Below, piece after piece: positions 44,006-51,792 of a stretch of 64,000 nt of DNA; the first letter of the stretch is position 1; each line of letters begins with the position of its first letter. The position numbers and the translations under genes are program-made. The DNA is from Desulfobacteraceae bacterium. GTDB taxonomy: Bacteria > Desulfobacterota > Desulfobacteria > Desulfobacterales > ETH-SRB1. Below the pieces are notes generated by a model. It did not search any database. It was not told where the DNA came from and saw only the letters and a list, made by a program, of their open reading frames with translations. Location: positions 19,984 through 83,983 of the forward strand of contig JAUVHU010000003.1 of assembly GCA_030593145.1 (NCBI GenBank), in the 5' to 3' direction.

Positions 44006-44312
44006 GAGGTGGTTTCAAAATGTTCAATTTTCTTCAAGATCAAGGGCAATTCCGCAGGATAGCGGAATTGGACAACTGCCAAGTTGCCCGAAGGGTAAGG
44101 GGCATGGATGCCCCGAGTCAACGCTCAAACATAGCGCTGACGCTTCACTTCGTGCAACCATAGGAATACATTGAGTATTTCGAGAATAGCGCTAAAGGTT
44201 AGCGCTGACGGTTGCGCCTTACGGCTTGAAAAAATGCACTTCGTGTCACTCCGTGCAAAATTTGAGCCTGACGCAGACATTGGGCAAAAGGAAACGTTTT
44301 GAAATTGGCTCA
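44006..44312. repeat. large R1-family element with inserted hairpin
   Basis: It begins GAGGTGGTTTCAAAATGTTC and ends AACGTTTTGAAATTGGCTC, matching R1 ends. The interior (AATTCCGCAGGATAGCGGAATT hairpin region, CACTTCGTGCAACC, TTGAGCCTGACGCAGACATT) is longer than in other copies and contains several short fold-backs. No gene was found in the gap 43904-44546. Confidence 0.6.
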
Positions 44313-44372
44313 ACCAACTTGCTGTTGACATGTCTTTATTATTATAATTAAATTAATTAGTTTAATCGATGA

Positions 44373-44526
44373 TTTCGTAAAAAGTCACGAATTTAACTAT
44401 AGATGGGTAAGTAATCCCGCCAAGGCGGGACATATACAAAGCATAGTGATTTTTCAGGATCGAAAGCATACATATAAATCTGAAAAATCATTGCAACGCA
44501 GTAGATGGAACTTTTTACGACGCCAT
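44373..44526. repeat. CGTAAAAAGT-end element (family E), copy 3, reverse orientation
   Basis: It starts TTTCGTAAAAAGTCACGAAT and ends GGAACTTTTTACGACGCCAT. It carries an inner GTGATTTTTCAGGATCGAAA and, unlike copy 2, a CCCGCCAAGGCGGG hairpin. It provides the false first 14 codons of the next reading frame. Confidence 0.75.
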
Positions 44527-44546
44527 CATTATTGGGAGAGTTCACA

Positions 44547-44975
44547 ATGTATTCAAAAATACTTATTCTCCGGTTTCCAAAAACCGAAGTTCACAAACCG
44601 TTAGTTTGCCACCTTGTTAAAGATTATAGCCTTACCTTTAACATACTTAATGCTACAATACTGCCCAGAAAAGAAGGAATTATGGCGCTTGAGTTGTCAG
44701 GCGCCAGAAAAAATTTCAGGGAAGGGGTAAAATATCTCAAAAGCCAGGGGGTGCATGTTCAAAGCGCTGCCCAGGAAATAAAACGTAACAACAATAAATG
44801 CATACATTGCGGAGCCTGCACTGCAGTTTGTCCAACAGGCGCACTTTCAATTAAACGGCCTGAAATGTATGTTGAGTTTGATCAAAAAAAATGCAGTGTA
44901 TGCGAACTTTGCGTACCTGCCTGTCCACCAAGAGCGATGGAGGTTAGCCCGACAAACAAAACCTTTTTTGAATGA
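44547..44975 (+). CDS. NIL-domain plus two-[4Fe-4S] ferredoxin protein
   Basis: The 142-aa cytosolic protein joins a NIL-type beta-alpha-beta domain (about 1-75, KILILRFPKTEVHKPLVCHL) to a bacterial two-cluster ferredoxin (CIHCGACTAVCPTGAL, CSVCELCVPACPPRAM). NIL-ferredoxin proteins are common in methanogens and sulfate reducers. Some are linked to sulfur transfer or methionine/homocysteine metabolism. The ATG at 44547 has GGGAGAG upstream; the preceding 14 codons of the frame are repeat sequence. Its last codons overlap the mnmA start (ATGA), so it may feed electrons or sulfur chemistry to that thiouridylase. That link is inference. Confidence 0.88.
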   Translation: MYSKILILRFPKTEVHKPLVCHLVKDYSLTFNILNATILPRKEGIMALELSGARKNFREGVKYLKSQGVHVQSAAQEIKRNNNKCIHCGACTAVCPTGALSIKRPEMYVEFDQKKCSVCELCVPACPPRAMEVSPTNKTFFE

Positions 44976-46078
44976 AGAAATTAACCGCTATTGCCATAAG
45001 TGGTGGCATAGATTCACTTGTAGCCGCATATTTGTTAAAGAAACAGGGGCACAATCTTGTCGGAATTCACTTTATTACCGGATATGAAACAGACAAATCC
45101 CTTCAAAATATAACAATCGCCTTTCCTGACTCAAACAGAAAACAACTATCAACCGCAAACGAAAAACCTCCGCACAAAATTATATCTATTGCACACAAAC
45201 TTGGCATAAACATCAAAATTATTGACTGCTCTCTTGAATTTAAGAATAAAGTTGTCGATTATTTTACACAGTCATATCAGATTGGCCTGACTCCAAATCC
45301 ATGTCTTGTATGTAATCCGTTAATTAAATTCGGATCGGTTCTTGCCTTTGCCCGCAAACTTGGAGCGTCCTGCCTTGCCACAGGACATTATGTAAGAATA
45401 TCAAAGAACGACAAGGGTAGATTCCACCTTTTAAAAGGTATAGACACTAAAAAGGACCAGTCTTATTTCCTCGCATTCCTGTCTCAGAAACAGCTTGCCC
45501 GCGCGTGTTTCCCCCTCGGCAGCATGAAAAAAACAGATGTTGAAAAACTGGCGGCAGAAAAAGGGTTTAATAGAATTATAGACAGGGAAAGCCAGGATAT
45601 ATGCTTTATTAAAGATAAAACCTACGGCGAGTTTCTTGCGCTGCAATATAATTTTAAACCAGAACCGGGTTTAATAGAAGATGTTAACGGCAATATATTA
45701 GGAGAGCACAAAGGGCTGCATCTCTTTACCATAGGTCAAAGACGCGGAATAAATTGCCCAAGTTCCGAGCCATATTATGTTGTAAGAATAAACCAAAAGC
45801 AAAACCGCCTTGTGGTTGGCTGTAAAAATGATTTGATCTCATCAAAATGCAGCGTTATTAATATAAACTGGATTGCTGACACCCCGGCATCTCCCATCAC
45901 AGTTCACACGCGTGTAAGATATCGTCACAAAGCCGCTTTATCCACTCTTATTCCGGGCGACGACAATACCGCGGTTGTAAAATTCGAAACTCCTCAAGAA
46001 GCAATAACTCCCGGCCAGGGGGCTGTATTTTATCAAGGAGACGAAATCCTTGGTGGCGGCTGGATTGCAGAGGAATAG
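44972..46078 (+). CDS. mnmA: tRNA-specific 2-thiouridylase MnmA (atypical subfamily)
   Basis: MnmA makes 2-thiouridine at tRNA position 34 using ATP and a persulfide. The 368-aa protein has the PP-loop SGGIDS (10-15), the catalytic cysteine in TPNPCLVCN (C111) and the second one in SQDICFI (C211), and the C-terminal IGQRRGI and TPGQGAVFYQ blocks. The usual N-terminal FMKNWD-type segment is replaced by GIHFITGYETDKSLQ, so this is a divergent branch. It is translationally coupled to the NIL-ferredoxin gene. The Cys pair C111/C114 may allow Fe-S binding, which has been discussed for the family. Confidence 0.9.
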   Translation: MKKLTAIAISGGIDSLVAAYLLKKQGHNLVGIHFITGYETDKSLQNITIAFPDSNRKQLSTANEKPPHKIISIAHKLGINIKIIDCSLEFKNKVVDYFTQSYQIGLTPNPCLVCNPLIKFGSVLAFARKLGASCLATGHYVRISKNDKGRFHLLKGIDTKKDQSYFLAFLSQKQLARACFPLGSMKKTDVEKLAAEKGFNRIIDRESQDICFIKDKTYGEFLALQYNFKPEPGLIEDVNGNILGEHKGLHLFTIGQRRGINCPSSEPYYVVRINQKQNRLVVGCKNDLISSKCSVININWIADTPASPITVHTRVRYRHKAALSTLIPGDDNTAVVKFETPQEAITPGQGAVFYQGDEILGGGWIAEE

Positions 46079-46138
46079 ACAAAAGAACTATCACGAAAGC
46101 ACGAAAAATTGAAACCACGAAAACAGTTGGCAATTTAA

Positions 46139-46370
46139 TAGTATAGGAATTTCCATTTTATGCTTAATGAATTCGGCATGATAGGATATGAGTGATTTTT
46201 TTGAACGTCGAACATCGAACGTCCAACGTCGAACATCGAATGATGAAATCGCTTCGCTCTGCCTGTTTATAAATTGGCAGAATACCTTATTCAAAATTCG
46301 ATGTTCGACGTTCGATGTTGGACGTTCATCTTTTAAGCCCGCCCGAAGGGTACTAATTTAATTTCCGGGC
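46139..46370. repeat. full-length GAACRTC-word element (family G) with flanking extensions
   Basis: The 365-nt gap 46079-46443 has no gene. It holds the extension AGTATAGGAATTTCCATTTT / AATTCGGCATGATAGGATAT, then the word-arm repeat proper 46203-46330 with core GAAATCGCTTCGCTCTGCC / AAATTGGCAGAATACC, then GCCCGCCCGAAGGG. The same total structure is found reversed at 56865-57080 and forward at 61129-61390. Confidence 0.85.
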
Positions 46371-46443
46371 ATTATTTCGTGTTTTCGTACTTTCGTGTTT
46401 TCGTGATTAATTTATTTTGCTTTAAAACTTTTAGTGATAATTT

Positions 46444-47772
46444 ATGTCTTTTTTCAACATCATAACTTTGGGCTGCAAGGTAAATCAATATGAATCAGAT
46501 GCCATTGCTCAATCCTTGCGGGAAGCCGGATGGGTTTCCGCGCTCAAAGGAGAAAAAACCGATCTGTTTATTATCAACACCTGCACTGTAACCCAAAAAG
46601 CTTCTATGCAATCAAGACAAGCTGTGCGGCAGGCAATACGATCTAATCCAAAAGCATGTATAATTGTAACCGGCTGTTATGCCCAGATCGAACCTGATGA
46701 AATAAAAAAGATTAAAGGTGTGCATTATATTATAGGTCATGCTGACAAGCATAAGATTCCTGAAATAATTATTTCCAGGAAAGAAAAAGATTCCCCTATT
46801 CCCGAATTCCATCCGTTGACTATCCGGCATGATGTTACCTGTGAACAAAAGTTCCAGCCAACACTTGTAACAGCCACTTCCAGAAACAGGACGAGGCCGG
46901 TTCTAAAAATTCAGGATGGATGCGATAATTTCTGCACATATTGCATTGTCCCTTATGCGCGAGGACGAAGCCGGAGCATGCCGCTGAAAATTGTATTAGA
47001 AAATATCAGCCGGCTTTCTAAATCAGGCTGCCATGAAGTTGTCCTGTCAGGCATACACCTCGGCCGTTACGGAATGGATCTTTTGCCTGAAACCAGCCTT
47101 GCAAAACTGTTAAAATGCATTCATGAGACAAGAACTATTGAGCGTGTACGCCTGAGTTCAATAGAGCCCAATGAAATTTCAGACGATATTATAAAAACAA
47201 TGGCTGAGTCAGACATATTTTGTCATCATTTTCATATCCCTTTGCAAAGCGGAGATGATCTTATCTTAAAAAGAATGCACAGGCCTTATTCACGATCTTT
47301 TTTCAGAGACATGGTGATTAGAATTCATGAAATGATACCGAATGCCGCAATCGGCGTTGATGTTCTGACAGGCTTTCCCGGCGAAACCGAAAAAGCCTTT
47401 GAAAATACATATTCATTAATAAAAAAACTACCCGTAACCTATCTGCATGTTTTCCCTTTTTCTCAGCGCAAAGGAACACCCGCAAACAGTTATCCCGACC
47501 AAATCTCTCCGGATACTATCAAAACAAGATGTCAAAAAATGCGAGAGCTTGGAAATAACAAAAAAATGGAGTTTTACAAAAAATTAATCGGGGAAAAAGC
47601 GGAAATCTTAATAGAAGGCGTACAATCAAAATCTACAAGCTATTTGAAAGGAATAACTTCAAACTATGTTCCTGTTTTTGTGCGTGGTGAAAATACTCTG
47701 AAAAATTGTATTGTTCAGGTCAAAATTAATAAATTATACGGTAAAAATGCTGTTTTGGGCCGGATCTTATAA
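46444..47772 (+). CDS. mtaB: tRNA (N6-threonylcarbamoyladenosine-37-C2)-methylthiotransferase MtaB
   Basis: MtaB adds a methylthio group to t6A37 of tRNAs reading ANN codons. The 442-aa protein has the N-terminal UPF0004 cluster-binding domain (TLGCKVNQYESD, NTCTVTQKA, TGCYAQIEP), the radical-SAM motif CDNFCTYCIVPYARG (about 160), and a C-terminal TRAM-like domain. MtaB rather than MiaB or RimO is favoured by the short LGCKVNQYES start. It follows mnmA in the same direction, grouping two tRNA sulfur-modification enzymes, though a repeat-filled gap separates them. Confidence 0.92.
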   Translation: MSFFNIITLGCKVNQYESDAIAQSLREAGWVSALKGEKTDLFIINTCTVTQKASMQSRQAVRQAIRSNPKACIIVTGCYAQIEPDEIKKIKGVHYIIGHADKHKIPEIIISRKEKDSPIPEFHPLTIRHDVTCEQKFQPTLVTATSRNRTRPVLKIQDGCDNFCTYCIVPYARGRSRSMPLKIVLENISRLSKSGCHEVVLSGIHLGRYGMDLLPETSLAKLLKCIHETRTIERVRLSSIEPNEISDDIIKTMAESDIFCHHFHIPLQSGDDLILKRMHRPYSRSFFRDMVIRIHEMIPNAAIGVDVLTGFPGETEKAFENTYSLIKKLPVTYLHVFPFSQRKGTPANSYPDQISPDTIKTRCQKMRELGNNKKMEFYKKLIGEKAEILIEGVQSKSTSYLKGITSNYVPVFVRGENTLKNCIVQVKINKLYGKNAVLGRIL

Positions 47773-47854
47773 TTGATGAATTCGTAAAAAAACTATATTA
47801 TGCCGCTTCGCAACACTGCAAACGAAAATAACTTTTGCGTTTTTTTCCCTTAGG

Positions 47855-48011
47855 AGGCAAGTATAAATAAGTTGTACAGATTGCGCCGTAATTTTGTTTG
47901 TTTTCAAGGCGCGTTAAGGCGCGCATAACGAGTTATGTGAGCCTTGACGGAACACAGAAAACAAGCAAAAGGACAAGCAGGATGTATAAGTTATTTTTAC
48001 TTGACGACTTA
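47855..48011. repeat. 157-bp inverted-repeat element (family H), copy 2
   Basis: Same length and about 98% identity with 35072-35228, as a direct repeat 12.8 kb away. The three differences noticed are AAAGCG/AAGGCG, TGTAAG/TGTGAG and GCAAGA/GCAGGA. It occupies the middle of the 334-nt gap between mtaB and the flavoprotein gene. Confidence 0.85.
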
Positions 48012-48106
48012 GGTTTATGAAATAAGCTGAAGGCATTAAACTTCGGCCTGTTTGAAGAACATGCCCTGCATCTCAAATCATAATTGTAACTATTCAGGTG
48101 GATAAA

Positions 48107-49030
48107 ATGACTCAGGAAACTTACGATGTTGTTATTTTAGGAACCGGGCCTGGAGGACTTCAGGCCGCGATTCATGCTGCCCGCGCTAAAGCCTCTGTAC
48201 TGGTTTTGGGTAGGGAGCATAAATCCAGTCTTTACAGGGCACATGTAGAAAATTACTGCTGTCTAAGTAAAATTTCTGGAGAGGAGCTTCTTGAACAAGG
48301 CGTCCAGCAAGCCATGAATTCCGGAGCACATTTTATCCAGGAAGATATTATCAAGACTACACAGAAGGATGACTGGTTCATAATTTCAACTGAAAGCGGG
48401 CGTTTAATAAAACATAGAGCCCTTATTATGGCTATGGGTATAACCCGCAACCGTCTTGGAGTTCCAGGAGAGAAAAAGTTTCTGGGAAAAGGCGTCAGTT
48501 ATTGTGTGGATTGTGATGCCAATTTTTATAAGAATGCAAAAGTAGCTATTGTTGGCAATGAATCGGCAGCTGTTTCAGGCGCGTTAACCCTTCTTTTTTA
48601 TGCTGATCAAGTTCATCTTGTTTCAGATCAGCTTAAGGTTTCCGAACGACTCGATTATCAAATCAGGGAATCAGAAGTTATTATCCACTCGGGGCGCAGG
48701 GTTAAAGAAATCGTTGGGAAAGAAATTGTTGAAGGAATAATATTGGACGACGACCAGAGGCTGAACATAGATGGCGTATTCATAGAGACCGGGGCAAAAG
48801 GGGCCGTTGAACTAGCTGCTACCCTCGGTGTTGAGCTGGATGCCGACAAATTCAAATACATTGTTGCTGATAAGCAGCAGCAGACAAACATACAGGGAAT
48901 TTATGCTGCCGGAGATATCTGCGGCCCGCCTTTTCAGATGGCTAAAGCTGTCGGGGAAGGCTGCGTTGCAGGGCTTTCTGCGGCCAGGTATGCAAAGAAA
49001 TTTGATAGCCGTTCACGGCTTGAAATTTGA
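48107..49030 (+). CDS. thioredoxin-reductase-like FAD flavoprotein (atypical nucleotide site)
   Basis: The 307-aa protein has the thioredoxin reductase fold: FAD motif ILGTGPGGLQAA (about 10-21), redox pair C133-V-D-C136, and the C-terminal GIYAAGDICGPPFQMAKAVGEG. The second Rossmann motif reads VGNESAAVSGA rather than the usual GGGDSA, and the HRRxxxR phosphate-binding block is replaced by HLVSDQLKVSERL. It may therefore use NADH, ferredoxin or another donor instead of NADPH. The ATG at 48107 has AGGTGG five bases upstream. The small sulfite reductase gene follows after 47 nt, so the two are probably co-expressed. Confidence 0.85.
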   Translation: MTQETYDVVILGTGPGGLQAAIHAARAKASVLVLGREHKSSLYRAHVENYCCLSKISGEELLEQGVQQAMNSGAHFIQEDIIKTTQKDDWFIISTESGRLIKHRALIMAMGITRNRLGVPGEKKFLGKGVSYCVDCDANFYKNAKVAIVGNESAAVSGALTLLFYADQVHLVSDQLKVSERLDYQIRESEVIIHSGRRVKEIVGKEIVEGIILDDDQRLNIDGVFIETGAKGAVELAATLGVELDADKFKYIVADKQQQTNIQGIYAAGDICGPPFQMAKAVGEGCVAGLSAARYAKKFDSRSRLEI

Positions 49031-49077
49031 GCAGTTACAAAAATTTTTACCAACAAACTAATAGGGAGGTAATTATT

Positions 49078-49731
49078 ATGTCAGACAACCCAAGAGGCGC
49101 GATTTTACAACGCGATAAAGAAACATACGCAATAGTTCCAAGAACTCCGGTCGGGCTTGTTACTCCTGAAGATTTGGAAAATATCGCTAATGTCGCAAGA
49201 AAATACGAAATACCAATAATTAAAATTACTTCCGGTCAGCGTTTTGCCCTGGTGGGAATAAAGAAAGATGATGTTGATAATGTCTGGAAAGACCTGAATA
49301 TGGATGTGGGTAAAGCCAGCGAGCTTTGCCTGCATTATGTTCAAGCGTGTCCGGGAACAGCTGTGTGCAAATTTGGAGCCCAAGACTCTTTGGGGCTCGG
49401 CATGGAAATTGAAAAACTTTTTTCAGGAATCGATCTTCCCGCCAAAGTCAAAATTGGAGTATCAGGCTGTCACTTCACATGCGGAGAGAGCTTTGTCCGT
49501 GACATCGGTATTCTTGGTTTGAAAAAAGGCTGGACATTAATAGTGGGAGGAAATTCCGGACATCGCGCACGTATCGGAGACATTCTATCTGAAAACCTGT
49601 CAAAAGACGAAACAATTGATCTGACTAAAAAGGTATTAGAATATTATAAAAACAACGCTAAAAAACGGGAACGGATGGCCAGATTTGTCAATAGAATCGG
49701 ATTTGAAGCTATTAAAGAAGCTATACTTTAA
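49078..49731 (+). CDS. small siroheme-[4Fe-4S] sulfite reductase-like protein (low-spin monomeric type)
   Basis: The 217-aa protein matches the monomeric low-spin sulfite reductases first described from Desulfovibrio and Methanosarcina. It has one ferredoxin-like domain and the siroheme/[4Fe-4S] cysteines C91-PGTAV-C97 and C131-HFT-C135. The length is close to the roughly 218 aa of the Desulfovibrio protein. The physiological role of this group is unsettled; they can reduce sulfite to sulfide with suitable donors. The start has GGGAGG upstream (49078; the longer frame from 49027 is rejected). The flavoprotein gene in front may be its electron donor. Its end overlaps the convergent next gene by 11 nt. 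Confidence 0.88.
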   Translation: MSDNPRGAILQRDKETYAIVPRTPVGLVTPEDLENIANVARKYEIPIIKITSGQRFALVGIKKDDVDNVWKDLNMDVGKASELCLHYVQACPGTAVCKFGAQDSLGLGMEIEKLFSGIDLPAKVKIGVSGCHFTCGESFVRDIGILGLKKGWTLIVGGNSGHRARIGDILSENLSKDETIDLTKKVLEYYKNNAKKRERMARFVNRIGFEAIKEAIL

Positions 49732-50377
49732 CTAGACTGCTCACAGTGTGTTCAACAAGGCTGTTGTCCACGAAAATCTTAATTTTTGAATTGTCGTCAC
49801 CAAGTCTTAAAAAAAAGGATTCTGTTCTTTTTGTAGATATCGGTTTGGCCGCCCATGCAGCAAGGCCGCGAAGAATTGAATCAGAAGATTCCATATATGG
49901 GCAAAGCAAATCAGCATTCTTTTTTACAAGATGAGGCCTGGAATGAGCAAGTCTTCCAATGCCCCATAAAACACCCCTTTGCAGAGCTTCATGCTCAATA
50001 TAGTTTCCCTCAGGATTTATGTAAGACAGCAGTATATGGGCATACTCTTGCGCAAGCCTGTTATTACGGGCCATGATTTCGCCCATTGCTTCAGGTGATC
50101 CCCAGCCTATTCCGCCGGATTCATCATTGAGATTCCACATTAAACGGCGCATTATCACGCGCGCAGATTCCATATCATGTTCGGCAAGATTTGAAACAAC
50201 TGCGCCCATAGCGGTAACAGCCCGCCATTTTATAATTTCATCACTGCTATAAAAAAAGGAAAAAAGAGGGTTTACCACCTGCCTGGCCGGTAGTTGACAG
50301 ATCTCCTTAAGCCCCTTTTCAAAATTTTTACATCTTAGAAGTTTAAGTACTTTCTTTTTAAGCTGTCGCCACCCCAT
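49721..50377 (-). CDS. HEAT-repeat-like protein (DVU0298-type)
   Basis: The 218-aa protein is all-helical with HEAT-like units (IIKWRAVTAMGAVVSNLAE, EHEALQRGVLWGIGRLAHS, SDSILRGLAAWAAK) and resembles a conserved protein of sulfate reducers that I recall as the DVU0298 family. It has the motif NDESGGIGWGSPEAMGEI. No catalytic residues are obvious. It ends the leftward rubrerythrin/desulfoferrodoxin/ferredoxin series, 3 nt after the ferredoxin gene, so a role linked to those redox proteins is plausible but unproven. Confidence 0.7.
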   Translation of the reverse strand: MGWRQLKKKVLKLLRCKNFEKGLKEICQLPARQVVNPLFSFFYSSDEIIKWRAVTAMGAVVSNLAEHDMESARVIMRRLMWNLNDESGGIGWGSPEAMGEIMARNNRLAQEYAHILLSYINPEGNYIEHEALQRGVLWGIGRLAHSRPHLVKKNADLLCPYMESSDSILRGLAAWAAKPISTKRTESFFLRLGDDNSKIKIFVDNSLVEHTVSSLVKV

Positions 50378-50380
50378 TAT

Positions 50381-50566
50381 TTATTCCCAGAATATACAAT
50401 CCTCAGGACAGTATTTTATGGCCTCTTCAACACAAGATTCAGGATAATCTGAAAGCTCGGCAACTTTTATATAACCTGCATCATTCAAACTGAAAACCAG
50501 AGGACAGACTTCGACACATCCTTCGCATAGACTACATTGACCAATATCAACAACAGGTATTTTCAT
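50381..50566 (-). CDS. small single-cluster [4Fe-4S] ferredoxin
   Basis: The 61-aa protein has one cluster motif CSLCEGCVEVCP (about 11-22) with a remote CP (KYCPEDCIFWE) near the C-terminus. This is the pattern of Desulfovibrio-type ferredoxins with one [4Fe-4S] cluster and a possible disulfide. It should carry low-potential electrons. It lies between desulfoferrodoxin and the HEAT-type gene in one leftward run. Confidence 0.9.
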   Translation of the reverse strand: MKIPVVDIGQCSLCEGCVEVCPLVFSLNDAGYIKVAELSDYPESCVEEAIKYCPEDCIFWE

Positions 50567-50602
50567 AACAAGCTCTCAGACAAACCACCAACCAGGGAGA
50601 TT

Positions 50603-50977
50603 TTATCCCTTCCACAGTCCATGGATATTGCAGTATGCCCGGACTAAAATCTCGTCGGCTTCCACGCTAAAGAATGCTTCGGGCGCCTGCCCAGGATTAA
50701 GGAACTGCCTGTATGCTTTGCCGTCGGCAATAATTTCGATCCATTCGATAAAATGTTTTTCTTCCATTGGATGCGCTACATCACCAACCTTGACTTTTAC
50801 GCCCCAGGGGATTTTGTCAGATACAGGGACATGTTTCTCTTTTGTCGCGTCAACGGTATTTTCTTTAATAAGACTCATCGGTTTGCCACAGCATACAAGC
50901 TCACCTTTTCCACCGTGGAGTACTTCGACGATGTTTCCGCAGACCTCACATTTATAAATTTCAAGTTTTTCTGCCAT
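50603..50977 (-). CDS. dfx: desulfoferrodoxin (2Fe superoxide reductase)
   Basis: It reduces superoxide to peroxide without making oxygen, important in anaerobes. The 124-aa protein has both iron centres: the desulforedoxin Cys4 site (C10, C13, C29, C30) and the superoxide reductase site with H49, H69, H75, C116 and H119 (EKHVPV, HPMEEKH, CNIHGLW). The start is the second Met of the frame (50977), which has GGAGG six bases upstream. Rubrerythrin lies 23 nt upstream in the same operon. Confidence 0.96.
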   Translation of the reverse strand: MAEKLEIYKCEVCGNIVEVLHGGKGELVCCGKPMSLIKENTVDATKEKHVPVSDKIPWGVKVKVGDVAHPMEEKHFIEWIEIIADGKAYRQFLNPGQAPEAFFSVEADEILVRAYCNIHGLWKG

Positions 50978-51000
50978 GATGACCTCCATTCGGGAAAATC

Positions 51001-51573
51001 CTAATAATTTTCTCCCAGCAGCTCAAAATAATCTCTAGGATGGTCGCAGGCCGGACAAACATTCGGTGCCTCTGTACCTTCGTGAAGATAGCCGCAGTTG
51101 CGGCAACGCCATACAACCTTTTCATCTCTTTTAAAGACCCTGCCGGCTTCAATATTCGCTGCAAGATCATTATATCTTTTTTCATGCTGTTTTTCTGCAA
51201 CAGCAATTGCCTCAAATATTTTAGCAATGTCATCAAAGCCTTCTTCGCGGGCTGTTTTTGCAAAATCAGGATACATTGTAGTGTGCTCATAATTTTCGCC
51301 ACTCGCGGATGCTTTAAGGTTTTCAAGGGTAGTGGCGATTACACCGGCAGGAAATGCCCCTGTGATCTCAACCTCTCCACCTTCAAGAAGTTTAAAAAGT
51401 CTTTTGGCATGTTCCTTCTCCTGATTTGCAGTCTCTTCAAAAATCGCAGATATCTGGACGTAACCCTCCTTTTTTGCCTTGCTTGCAAAATATGTATAGC
51501 GATTGCGAGCCTGCGATTCTCCCGCAAAAGCTGTAAGAATATTTATTTCTGTTCTGGTTCCTTTCAGCTTCAT
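51001..51573 (-). CDS. rbr: rubrerythrin
   Basis: Rubrerythrin reduces hydrogen peroxide to water at a diiron site. The 190-aa protein has the ferritin-like four-helix domain ([51 protein letters not shown]) and a C-terminal rubredoxin domain ([23 protein letters not shown]). With desulfoferrodoxin downstream it forms a two-step superoxide-to-water pathway. The ATG has GGGAGG upstream. An inverted-repeat element lies immediately before the gene. Confidence 0.96.
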   Translation of the reverse strand: MKLKGTRTEINILTAFAGESQARNRYTYFASKAKKEGYVQISAIFEETANQEKEHAKRLFKLLEGGEVEITGAFPAGVIATTLENLKASASGENYEHTTMYPDFAKTAREEGFDDIAKIFEAIAVAEKQHEKRYNDLAANIEAGRVFKRDEKVVWRCRNCGYLHEGTEAPNVCPACDHPRDYFELLGENY

Positions 51574-51613
51574 AAATATATCCCTCCCTTTTTATAGTTT
51601 ACTTTTTTAACTT

Positions 51614-51774
51614 GGAGCCTGTCCGAGAATTGTGTTCGTAACGAAAAAGTGTGAAAGCGAGACCAAATTTTCGCAAATTTGAGGAGAATAGCAGGTCTAT
51701 TTGACGAAAATTTGCGGGAATTTAGGCCGTTTCTCATGCTTTTGCAGTAGGACCAGAATTCTCGGACAGGCTCC
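51614..51774. repeat. 161-bp MITE-like element with 18-bp perfect terminal inverted repeats
   Basis: Ends GGAGCCTGTCCGAGAATT (51614-51631) and its exact reverse complement (51757-51774). Inner arms (AAATTTTCGCAAATTT and AAAATTTGCGGGAATTT) extend the fold. There is no coding content. It lies between the TPR gene end and the rubrerythrin start region and may influence transcription of the latter. Confidence 0.85.
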
Positions 51775-51792
51775 TGGTATTTTACCAAGATC

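Noticed and set aside
46203-46330. Tandem GAACRTC words considered as a CRISPR-like or tandem repeat array
   Set aside because: Units are 7 nt, without spacers, arranged as inverted arms around a core, and there are no cas genes; this is an inverted-repeat element.
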